A stretch of 64,000 nt of DNA. Origin: Peromyscus leucopus. Taxonomy: Eukaryota; Chordata; Mammalia; Rodentia; Cricetidae. Positions 21,975 through 31,680 of this stretch are shown piece after piece. The stretch is from assembly GCF_004664715.2 (NCBI RefSeq), contig NC_051073.1, forward strand, positions 61,675,379-61,739,378, given 5' to 3'. The first letter of the stretch is position 1. Every line of letters begins with the position of its first letter. The translations under genes and the position numbers were made by a program. Below the pieces are notes generated by a model. It made no database searches and was not told the DNA's origin. It worked only from the letters and a program-made list of their open reading frames with translations.

Positions 21975-22560
21975 TATTTTATGAATACTTTTTATTTTTA
22001 TTAAAATATAGTTACATCATTTCCCCTCTTCTCCTTTCTCCCTCTCCCCCCCCCCATATCCTCTCCTCTTATTCCCTCTTGAATTCATGGCCTCTTTTTC
22101 TTTTATATTATTACTAAAGGTACAGATGCACAAATATATAAATACAGCAAAGGCTGAGCACTTGGTAATGTGGAAGAATATCGCCCTCTCTCAGCAGCTC
22201 TTAGTGACCTGTAGCTCTTCGTTCACAGGTGGGGTTCCTCGAGGTTCCCCTTTTCTGCATTAGCATGTCTTGTTTGTGTTGTTCTCCGGTCTTGGTGAGG
22301 CAGCCATGTTGTTGTGGTACCATGAGTGTAGCTTCTCTGCTTTTCATGGAGACACACCCTCACATCACATTTCCAGGCCTCTGACTCTTACACCCCTCCA
22401 GGACATTCCCCGAGCCTTAGGGACAGGAGTTAGGTTGTAGATGTGTCGGTTAGCGCTGGGTCCTCCACCATGAATTGTTCTCTGCATTTGGACCGGCTGT
22501 GGTCTGCTGGCATGGTTTCTATCCTCTCCTGGGATGAGGGCTGGGAACTTCACCTACATC
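21975..22560 (-). mobile_element. Rodent L1-type (Lx-like) 3' region, minus strand
   Basis: AAATATAGTTACATCATTTC, TGAATTCATGGCCTCTTTTT, GAGGCAGCCATGTTGTTGTG, CCCGAGCCTTAGGGACAGGA and GGTTGTAGATGTGTCGGTTA occur in the order of an abundant rodent repeat that I take to be an L1/Lx 3' region. The exact family name is uncertain. A related piece is at 35590-36080. Confidence 0.6.
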
Positions 22561-23739
22561 TGAAGATTTGGGGCTGGGAACCAACTGTGGCCATTTTCAA
22601 TAGCAGCCCTCTGCCCTCCCCATAGACACTACACAGCCTGCCTTCCCCCACTTGTGGCATTGCAATGGGAAGGAGTGATCTAGTTTTCTCAACTCGGTCT
22701 ACAGCCCACCTCAAGAAACCACCTCGGATAGATACTGTGTGCCTCACCTTAGTTTCCACATGGCCCTGTAGGCCACAGGACACTTGAGTGCTGGCCTCGT
22801 ACATAGCAGCCCAGAGGTGATAATGCCTGGAGGCAGAATAAAGACCCTTCTTCCTATGTATTCCTCTGTGTCACTTTGAACAGGAGCAAAGTCCTTTCTG
22901 GGGCTTCAGAGAGACTCGAGACAGCTCAGGAGCCTGTATGTTAGATTCCTGATACTGCTGACACAGGTCGGAAACGTCATTGCTTCAGACGGCACAAGTT
23001 TATTAACCTGCTGTTCCATAGATTAGAAATCCAACGTGAGCTGTGCTGGGCTAACGTTGACGTGTGAGGAGGGTCATCCTCTCAGAAGCTCCACGAAAGA
23101 AGCTGTTTCTGCTGGTCTAGCTTCTGTAGCCACCAGGGTTCCTTGGCTTGTGTTCCCTTCCTACATCTCCAAAGCCCAGTGCCATGTGCCTCTGATCCTC
23201 CTTCCTAGTCACCCCTCCGTGAACCACACAGAAGGTCTTCTGCCTTTAAGGAAGCCTGCAACGACACTGTGACTGCCCAGAGAACCCAGGACAGCCTCCC
23301 TATGTCAAAATCCTTAACTGAGTCATGTCTGCCAAGCCCTACCTTATGAGGTGGCATGTGAATGGGTTCTGGGCATTAGGGTGCCACTTGGTGGAGTTGC
23401 CATGCTGCCTACCTCATCCTGCCACTCCCTGATCAGCCTGACCGAGCTTCTCACTAGAAGCCAATGATGCTCAACCTCAGGGGCCCAGTCCTTTGTTCTT
23501 CCGTCTGGAACACCTAGCTTCCCCAGGTTCCCTTCACCTGATGGCTGCGTCTCACTGCCTTCACGTCTGCATGTGCTTGACCTGATTGGACACTTCCCAT
23601 CCTCCCCAGCTCACTGTGCACTTCATTCCCTGCCTTGGTTTCTTCCCTGTCTTTCATCCGTACCAGACACGTCAATCAGTGTTCATCATCTTTTCCTCCT
23701 TTGGCCCTTCCTGTAAACTCCTCCTACAGGTGCAGGGAT

Positions 23740-23822
23740 TCTTGTCTGTTTTGATCATTGCTTGATCCCCAGCATCTAGCACAGTGACTGGCTTGTAAGT
23801 TCTCAGTAAATATTTACAGGGA
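23740..23822 (-). repeat. L2/MIR-type ancient fragment
   Basis: TGATCCCCAGCATCTAGCAC followed by AGTGACTGGCTTGTAAGTTC and CAGTAAATATTTA resembles the 'cctagcacagtgcctggcac...caataaat' end shared by L2-type repeats. Confidence 0.5.
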
Positions 23823-23879
23823 GGAAGGGGAAGTCATGCAATGAAGACCCCTGTGGAGTGACTGTGGAAAGGGCCAGTG

Positions 23880-24232
23880 TGGTGGTTTGAAAGAAAATGG
23901 CCCCTAAAGGATGTGGCACTATTGGGAGGTGTGACCTTTTTGGAGTAGGTGTGGCCTTGGTGGAGGAAGTGTGTCACCGTGGAGGCAAGCTTTGAGATCT
24001 CTTTTGCTCAAGCTTTTCTCTGTGTGATACTCAGACCGCTTCCTGTTGCCTGCAAGATGTAGGACTCTCAGTTACTTCTCCAGCACCAGGTCTGCCTGCA
24101 CACCATGACCCAACATGATGATAACGAACTGAACCTCTGAACTGTAAGCAAACCACCCCAATTAAATGTTTTCCTTTATAAGAGTGATCATGGTGTCTTT
24201 TCACAGCAATGGAAACCCTCATCATGTAGAAG
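23880..24232 (+). mobile_element. Rodent MaLR-type LTR (ORR1/MT-like)
   Basis: TGTGGTGGTTTGAAAGAAAA start, GGAGGAAGTGTGTCACCGTG, ATGATGATAACGAACTGAAC, CCCCAATTAAATGTTTTCCT and GTGTCTTTTCACAGCAATGG. Layout and ends resemble MaLR LTRs. No internal region is attached. An inverted relative lies at 28802. Confidence 0.65.
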
Positions 24233-25891
24233 GAACTAGCTCAAGCCTTAGCGGAAAGACCTCAAGATGGGAGTGGGGAATGATGTCTCATGCTGGCCTG
24301 TCTCTGGGGACACAAAACTAAGCACCCCTCATTTATTTAGAATGAAATATGAGGTGAGGTCCTCCAGTCCAACTGTGAGTGGAAACCTTGGGTAAACTAA
24401 CCTGAATTGCATCCCTACAAAACTGCCTTTCTACCTGACACATCAGAGCATCACTGTTGGTCCCCAGGAAGCCATGGACTGTTGCTTCTGCCCATAGGAG
24501 TGGAGGTGGCTCTGACAGTTGGAATTAAATGCCCACCCTTGGACACTTAGCAAGTAGATACCTACCTAAATCGGAACTCAGTCCAAGTGATAGACTTGCA
24601 TTTCTCTCTACTCTCCTTTGGGAACACTTTGACCTACTTACAAGTGAGCATTTTTGGAAATGCATAGAACCTGGGGTGGTTGTTTTTAGCAACTCTAGTT
24701 GCAGCCACTTTTCACTTTGATAAATAGCTCCCTCCTCTGAGCTCAGCTCAGAGGCTGCTCAGCATGGATCTCCAGGAATCTGTCCTTGCTACCAACAGCT
24801 CTACCTCTGTCCCCACAGAAGAATGTGAACACTGGCCAGTCCGAGGAGACACCAAGTCCTCCATGCTACCCTACAATTTGCCTAGGTCACCCACTGCCTT
24901 GAGCCTGGCCCAAACCAGAGGAGGAACTGAGTGAGGCCTTTTCCTGAAGAGGGTGTCGGAGGGTGAAGTGGTGTTTAACTCCTTTAGGGTTAAGTGAGAA
25001 AACCAGAAAGAAGCAAGAAGATGCTGGGTGGGCAGGAGCAGGGAAATGCATTTACAAGGCAGTTGCTGGAGTCCTGTGGGATGAGCTTACTGTGGTTGCC
25101 TCCCTGGGGTCCTATAGCCAGCTCTCGAAAGATAGTGCTACCCACAAGATTAGCAATGGCTAAATCAAACAAAGATGACTAGAAGGGATTCCTGTGTATA
25201 ATGCTGGCGGCCATGCTGTAGTTATTACCAGTAAAATAAACTATCGTCTGGGACTAGTCACACACATAGATTGCACAGTTTTGAAAAAGGCATACTTGAA
25301 GCTCTAGAAATTAGATTCAGAAAAAACATGCAGATCAAGTCTCCAGTGCTTCTGCTCAGTGGTAACTATTGTCTCCATGTCTCCTTCCACATAAAGAAGA
25401 AACCTGTCTCTCATGTCCAGGCTTGGCTCTAGCTCAAGTCTCTTTGTCCATCATGGAAAATTGAACCCACTGCTTCTAGAATTCACCCAGCTCTTCTTTG
25501 TCTTTGGTCAGGGAACGTGTTTGATTAAAGTCTTACTTCCTAGATAGATTCCCATTTATATACCCTGCTCTCCTACTTGTCACAGGGACCAGCTTAAACC
25601 TTGGCAGCAGGGTCAAAGGACTAGAACAAGGGGTCATGTCCTAGAGCCAGGAGCTCTGGCTGAGAACTGTTTAAAGGCCGGATTATTTGTGGAATAAGTG
25701 ACCGATGCCTGGCAAGAATTGTATGAGGTTAAGCCATAGCCCCAAAGGGAAGGCAGGGCTGGGTTCCTTGGAGAAATTTATGGACCATCCTGGTGCCGGT
25801 AGGCAAGCAGATTGGAGATCAGAAATCAACACCGGGAAGATGGTAATTAAGGAACGTGTACTTAGCAATCATAGAGCATAACGGGAATGAA

Positions 25892-26035
25892 TACCAGGCA
25901 TGGTGGCACACGTTGTCATCCCAGCCACATGCGAGGCTGAAATGAGACTATCATGTATGTACAAAGGTACAAGATCAGCCTGGGCAACACAGTGAGACTC
26001 CCATCTCCAAATAACAATAACAACAACAACAACAG
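25892..26035 (+). repeat. Proto-B1 type SINE
   Basis: ACCAGGCATGGTGGCACACG to ATCAGCCTGGGCAACACAGT and an AAT/AAC-rich tail. It carries a 25- to 30-base insertion in the middle relative to B1. Confidence 0.8.
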
Positions 26036-26925
26036 GAAGAGAAGAATGAGTTGGGGAACCAGTTGTTAGAGTTGGAGAAAGCAAAGATGCCTGTGGTTAG
26101 CTGCTTCCTAAACTCCACACACAGCTGGACTCTTCCCAGACAGTGGACAACTACAGCCTATGCGTCTCTGCCCTGGCTTCACAGAGGAGTCCTTTGCTGA
26201 GCTTTCTGAATCTATAGTGGCTGCAGTGTGGAACAGGTGGGGCCAGTCCCCTGCGCTCACTAGGAGCCATGCACTCAGCCACTCTGAGCCTGGGAGTATC
26301 ACTGGGAAGCTGGGGAATGGGTGACCTGAATGTACTTGACACAGAATAAAGGTGCTCAAAGAGCTCTAGGCCCAAGCTTGGGTAAAGTTGCTATCCCTTG
26401 TATCTCTGACCTGGGCTGTCACTAAGAAATAAGGAGAAATACTGTGATCTAGAAAACTTCTGCCCCATGCAATCTGAAAACAGTGTTTCCATAGCAAGAA
26501 ATGGGACATGTGTGTATTGATAGAAAAGACAAGTGGGTGCCTGTGGTCACAGCCCAGTGTGACTCAAGGCAGTGGCTAACCTGAAAGAAATAACAGCCAT
26601 ACTGGTGCCCCATGCCAGACCTGGCATTGAGGCATCTGGTCCAGGGCATCTGCAGGCCAAGACCCAGGAGTCCTTTGGTAATCCCTCTGTCCTGTTGGGT
26701 ACAGAGGGATTGAAACACAAAATGGACTGGTAGGTACGTAGGCAAGTAGCCTAATTGATTTAGGTTGCCATTATCACTAAAGACAATGCCAAAAATAAGT
26801 GTGAGATTTGGCCACCTGTGGAAATTCAAAACAATCTAAAGATACTCCTACAGATCAGGGGTTTTTAGCCTGAACTTTACAAGTAGGCAGATAGCTTTTC
26901 CAAAAAAACTTTCTGAAGAGTCAGT

Positions 26926-26945
26926 CTATGTATCTATCCATCTAC

Positions 26946-26991
<46 letters not shown>

Positions 26992-27064
26992 GCCTACCTA
27001 TCTGTCATCTACCTATATATTTATCTATCTACCTACCTACCTATCTGTCTATCTATCTATCTTC
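26926..27064. repeat. (TATC)n microsatellite
   Basis: A long run of CTAT units with CTAC and CTGT interruptions, ending in CTTCCTTCC. Confidence 0.95.
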
Positions 27065-27369
27065 CTTCCCACTCCCTGTTTTCTCCTCCTCTGTTGGCCT
27101 CCTTCCAATGCAGCTTCTTTCCTGGTTGCAGCAAGACTACCTTAGATGCTTTAGGCTGACATTGTACCAACTTAAAAATCTTCCTCAAAGAGATTGCTGC
27201 TTTCTCACTAGCTCTTGCTAAGCTCTCAAGGTTTATGCTTATTGCATGAAATTGGATCAGATGCTAAGCCTTATCCAAAGCCTGTGACTGACATGTAAGC
27301 CCACGTCTTGCTTGGGTCATCTTTGGAGTAGAGGCTGGACAGGAGGAAGATGTCAGCCATATCCAAAAA

Positions 27370-27450
27370 CATGCTCTGTGCCAAGCTCTGTTCTAGACAC
27401 TGGGTCCAGGGTAAACAAAACCAATTCCTGACCTTGTGAAGGAAGGTTGT
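27370..27450 (+). repeat. MIR/L2-type ancient fragment
   Basis: TGTGCCAAGCTCTGTTCTAG, then ACTGGGTCCAGGGTAAACAA, and CCTGACCTTGTGAAGGAAGG are the familiar 'gtgccaggcactgttctagg...' order. Confidence 0.5.
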
Positions 27451-27455
27451 GTCCT

Positions 27456-27475
27456 CAAAAAAAAAAAAAAAAAAG
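27456..27475. repeat. Poly-A run
   Basis: Eighteen consecutive A. No retroelement body is recognisable in front of it. Confidence 0.8.
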
Positions 27476-28587
27476 TGTTAGCACAAAAAGAAGTGTGGCT
27501 GGCAAATAGGTGAGAGAAATAATCACAACATGAGTGGTTCTCACTGTAATTTCTGTACCAAACCAGCATCACCTGGGAACGTGCAACAGTGAGAATTCTG
27601 AGGTCCACTCCACTCCACACCCACTAGATCAGAAACTAGATTCTGGAAGGAATTTGTGCTTTAGCGCACTCTCCAGGTTATTCCGATACACATCACAACC
27701 CACCAGCGGCCCTCCTGCTGTTCCACACATACAAACAGCTGGGGACCGGTTACACCTGCTGATGCCCAGATGCACTCAGCCAGTGAATCTGGACAGGAGA
27801 AACTTGGCCATTAATGGTCCTCAATCTTCAATTCTAGGAACCTCCTGGGGAGCCGCCAAAAATACTCACGATTTGTAAAGCTCTCTGGTGGTTCAAATTG
27901 GCAGCTAGGCTGAAAGCTACTGTCCCTCATCCATCCCTTCTAAGTTATCTTGAAAACCAATCACATCTAGAGGCCGGCTAGATGGTCTTATTATTATTGG
28001 TTGTCAGGGTCTAGACCAGGGGTCTCCAGATTCTCAGGCTCCTATTCAAGTCATTGAAACAAAGGCTCATACAGATTTGCAAAGTACCAAGGGAACTTTG
28101 AACAAAAGTCAAGTAGTAGTACAGACCAGAGAGAACTGTGCTGCCAAGAGTGATGACAGGCTACATGAGTGAGGGTAGAGGGCACTCAAGGACCCCAGGC
28201 TACTGCCTGAGACTTCTTTTGATAGGCTACAGGAAGGGGCATGTTTTACATGGTTCTCTATTTTGACCAGCAGACAGGATTATATAACCCTTTTTCTTTT
28301 TTATTGCACATGTCCCTTCCCACAATGCATCTGAATTTAGTTATATGTATGCCCAGTTATTCAGAGGCCTGAGATAATAAATAAGGAGGTCTCCCTAAAA
28401 GTTCACTGAGAAGACAGTTTGCCTTACAGTGCATATACCCCAAACTAGCAGTGTTCCTACTCATATTGGACATAACCCAACTGGAGTAAGATGGAATGGA
28501 ATCTGTCTAAATTCGATGCTTGTTATGGGGAGGAGGAATTCATTACATTATTTGGAGTAGGATATGCAGTTAGCTCAATAAAGTTGG

Positions 28588-28738
28588 GGGGTCCCAAGTT
28601 GCTAAGTGTGTTGTTTGAGAGGGGTGTGTGTGTGCATAGTACATGCAGGTAAGAGTCTTGAGTTGTCAAGTGCATTATTGGAAAAGAGTTGTGTACATGG
28701 TCCAAACCAAGTGGGGTACTAGGTTGCTGAACTATTTC
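28588..28738 (+). repeat. Diverged tandem repeat, unit about 61-64 bases, 2.4 copies
   Basis: The phrases GTCCCAAGTTGCTAAGTG (28591), GTCTTGAGTTGTCAAGTG (28655) and GTACTAGGTTGCTGAACT (28716) recur at 64 and 61 bases, with alignable sequence between them. The surrounding 27970-28780 has a repeat-like look but I cannot assign it. Confidence 0.5.
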
Positions 28739-28801
28739 TCATGCTACTGCCTCAACTTGGGCCCCTATTTTCTTAAATCCCTAAAATAGGTTAGGTATAG
28801 G

Positions 28802-29166
28802 CCTTAGTTAGGGTTTCTATTGCTGTGAAGAGACACTGTGACCATGGCAACTCTTATAAAGGAAAACCTTTAATTAAGTGGCTTACATACAGAGATTTAG
28901 TCTATTATCATCATGGTGGGACATGGTGATATGCAGGTAGACGCAGTGCTGGAGAAGGAGCTGAGAGTCCTACATCTTGATCTGTACACAACAGGAAGTG
29001 AACTGAGTCTACACTGAGTGTTGCTTGAGTATAGGAGACCTCAAAGCCCGCCCCCACAGTGACACACTTCCTCCAACAAGGCCATGTCCACTCCAACAAA
29101 GCCACACCTCCTAATAGTGCCACTCTGTACGAGATGATGGGGGCCAGTTACATTCAAACTACTACA
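28802..29166 (-). mobile_element. Rodent MaLR-type LTR, minus strand
   Basis: TTAGTTAGGGTTTCTATTGC, TCTATTATCATCATGGTGGG, TGACACACTTCCTCCAACAA, CCACACCTCCTAATAGTGCC and CATTCAAACTACTACAGTGC are the reverse-complement order of the LTR at 23880. Confidence 0.65.
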
Positions 29167-29224
29167 GTGCCTGAGCAAGTTGTATTCTTGGCGAGTGTGT
29201 ATCCTAGTGTACACTTTCTGAAGT

Positions 29225-29325
29225 CACGAATTGGTTTGTTCACTCAGGCAGACCCAGTGGCTAGGAACAGTGGCCTAGAACAAGGTCAGCACTCATAAAT
29301 ATTTGCTGAGTTAATGAAAACAAGC
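29225..29325 (-). repeat. L2-type 3' end fragment
   Basis: AGCACTCATAAATATTTGCTGAGTTAATGA resembles the 'gcactcaataaatatttgttgaatgaatga' end. (Phrase spans 29289-29318.). Confidence 0.45.
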
Positions 29326-29337
29326 CTTGAACAAAGA

Positions 29338-29490
29338 GATCCACCTGCCTCTGCCTCCTGAGTGCTGGGATTAAAGGGGTTCTGAGAGAGCGCTAGGATT
29401 AAAGGTGTGGGCCACCACGCCCCAGCTCCTGCATTAAACCCAGGCCCTTAAACTTGCTAGACCAGCCCTCTCGTACGGAGCTACAGCCGC
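29338..29490 (-). repeat. B4-type composite SINE (B1 plus ID), minus strand
   Basis: GATCCACCTGCCTCTGCCTC and GTGTGGGCCACCACGCCCCA are antisense B1. They are followed by ID-like CCAGGCCCTTAAACTTGCTA. The phrase GGGATTAAAGG / AGGATTAAAGG occurs twice, a short internal duplication. Confidence 0.7.
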
Positions 29491-29917
29491 AATCCAGAGC
29501 CTATCTTTTCTCATGAATGGACTTGCTTTATGAGCGTTTCATCCTTCCTGCAAGCCATTTCTCCGAAAGCTAGTCACAAACTAGTGGGAGAGATAGCCTG
29601 TGAGGATTTGTCCAGTGATTGATGGAAAGGTCTAATTGATGCTGTTCAGGTCAGCTCGATGGTGCTGGTAGACACTAAGCTTGGCCTTGAACCATGAAAA
29701 AGGCATGAAGAAGAAAAGCACAGGAGCGAAGGGGAAAGAGCGATAAATGCATGGATTGTAGCAAGAAGAGATACTGGATGGAAGCCTTCTGCAGTAGGTA
29801 GCTGAGGTGCTTGGATTATTTTAAGGCAGGCATTCCTGGGACAGTTCTACATTGGCTCTGTGAGTGGTTTTTTGTTCGTTCGTCTTAATTCTAGACTGGG
29901 TCTTGCTATGCAGGCTC

Positions 29918-30279
<362 letters not shown>

Positions 30280-30739
30280 CTATGCAGGCTCTTCTGTAAC
30301 TCTTGATCCCGAGCCTCAGCCTCCCCAGTCATGTGCCACCACACCCATCTGTTTTTGTTTTGTTTTCATTTTAATAAGAGAACTAAAGATAAAAAAAAAA
30401 AAGTGAATTGTCTGGCCTAGGGTCAGAATTAGTCAGTAGCAAAGGTGAGCTTTGAACTTCAGGTTTTATCATACCAAGCCCAGAAAGCTTTTGCACATCA
30501 TTTTGATGGGGAAGCTGATAAGGAAGCTGATGAGGGATCGCTGCCATTATTAGTGGTAAGCGCTAAAAGAAAGGACAGAGAGGCTGGGGAAGTTTTAATA
30601 GAGAGAAGCTGAGGGGAACCAGATAGGGAGAAGTATTGTTTTGAGTCTTCTAATGTGCCCCTCTCCCAATCTGGACCTCTTCTAGCTCTGTGTTATAAGC
30701 TAAAACTGACTATGGTAGCCTTTGGAAATCTCACGTTAA

Positions 30740-31105
30740 GTATTTGTTTTGCGGCAGGGGCGCTAGGTGACCGAGCTACTCAATACTTGCGGGATGCCCA
30801 CGGTCACACACACGTGTGTTTGTGTGTTTCGTAAGACTCGGAGACGCTGTTGGCCGGTCCCAACAAACAGCTGGACCTTGGAACTCCGCCCCCCGCCCTT
30901 AGTCCCTCCCTTGCTTCCAGGCCCCTCCCTCCTGCCTAAGGTGGCCCAACTCCCTGTAAGTCCCAGCACCGCCGGGGTGCGGGAGGAGGACGACGGGCGG
31001 GAACGGGACCTGGCTGGCGGGTGGCGCAGAAGTTTCCTCCCGCCGCCGCGCTCTCATCCCGGCCGGCGCCCGTGCCATGCCGGAGCGCTGGGGGCGCGCT
31101 GCAGC
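30740..31105 (+). promoter_or_regulatory. CpG-rich internal promoter and 5' leader of the short kalirin transcript
   Basis: This stretch is markedly richer in GC and CpG than its surroundings, especially 30960-31105. It has GC boxes (CCGCCCCCCGCCC around 30887-30899 and GGGCGG at 30995-31000), a perfect E-box CACGTG at 30811-30816 inside the palindrome ACACACGTGTGT, and no clear TATA box near the start exon. It sits directly upstream of the start codon at 31106. The transcription start cannot be placed from sequence. The promoter boundary given is approximate. Confidence 0.7.
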
Positions 31106-31109
31106 ATGA
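31077..31109 (+). CDS. Upstream ORF of 10 codons overlapping the start of the short kalirin ORF
   Basis: ATG at 31077-31079 has G at -3 (GTGCCATGC). It opens a 10-codon frame (MPERWGRAAA) that ends at TGA 31107-31109. The stop overlaps the main start codon at 31106-31108 as ATGA, so a ribosome that terminates here sits on the kalirin start. It would be read in any transcript starting upstream of 31077. Such an arrangement can couple termination to reinitiation and lower output of the main ORF. Whether it is translated is inference. Confidence 0.55.
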   Translation: MPERWGRAAA

Positions 31110-31190
31110 AGGGCGGCGATCAGGCTTACACCCGAGGTCCCTCTTTGGGCTGGCTCTTTGCTAAGTGCTGCTGTTGCTTCCCTTGTAGAG
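31106..31190 (+). CDS. Kalrn: Alternative first coding exon of short kalirin (Duet / delta-kalirin N-terminus)
   Basis: The exon encodes 28 residues (MKGGDQAYTRGPSLGWLFAK followed by CCCCFPCR) plus the first base of the next codon. It matches the N-terminus I know for the short kalirin isoform that lacks the spectrin repeats, first DH-PH module and SH3, and keeps the second GEF module and the kinase end. The start has A at -3 (GCAGCATGA). The exon ends AGAG|GTGAGT, a perfect donor in phase 1, the same phase as the SH3 exon, so both can join the same downstream exon. Four consecutive cysteines plus a fifth after Phe-Pro, flanked by Lys and Arg, suggest S-palmitoylation and membrane attachment (inference). 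The frame stays open upstream to 30767, with an in-frame ATG at 30794. The 5' end of the exon is not defined. Confidence 0.9.
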
Positions 31191-31196
31191 GTGAGT
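31191..31196 (+). other. Splice donor of the alternative first exon
   Basis: AG|GTGAGT is the full mammalian donor consensus. It fixes the end of the short-isoform first exon and leaves phase 1, as does the SH3 exon donor at 11341. Confidence 0.85.
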
Positions 31197-31599
31197 GGCA
31201 TTTTAACCAGGCTGGCGGGACTGAGAAGGGAATGGAGTGAGGGAGGGCTCAGGGTCCGAGAGGGTCTGCTGTGAACTGCCTTGGGCTCAGTTTCCCAGGC
31301 AGCAGAACGCGCGCGCCCTGGGGATGCCGAAGTGCAGTTTGGGGACGCGGTTACTTCCCAGCGACTTTGGACGCGGGGGATTTGGGTATGGAGCGAGAAG
31401 AGGGACTTGGAGGAGGCACAATTCAGTGCTCATTTACATATGGGTCTCAGCTTCGAGATAAACTGACTCTCGACTGGAGGAATGTGTTTGACGCTGTTTT
31501 TTCCAAGCGACAATTTTCTTAGGGGACGGGAGATCACTTTTCTCTGCTTGGACACAAATCCACAGAACAACGTGGATTTACGGCCTTGGGCCAGACGTT

Positions 31600-31680
31600 G
31601 GCTCATTAATTAACCAAGAACTCTTTTTGGACCCAATTAGGACTGTATTTAATTATTCTGCTAATTTTAATGTCATTGAA
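31600..31680. promoter_or_regulatory. Cluster of homeodomain-type TAAT motifs downstream of the promoter
   Basis: CATTAATTAACC (31604-31615), CCAATTAGG (31633-31641), TTTAATTATT (31648-31657) and CTAATTTTAATG (31661-31672) fall within 70 bases, in repeat-free sequence about 500 bases after the start exon. Enhancer function is inference. Confidence 0.4.

Noticed and set aside
30767..31240. A continuous 157-codon frame taken as one novel protein
   Set aside because: It runs through the GC-rich promoter, the real start exon and past a perfect GTGAGT donor. The nominal first codon is GTG. Only the segment from 31106 to 31190 is supported, with the upstream extension kept as a question.
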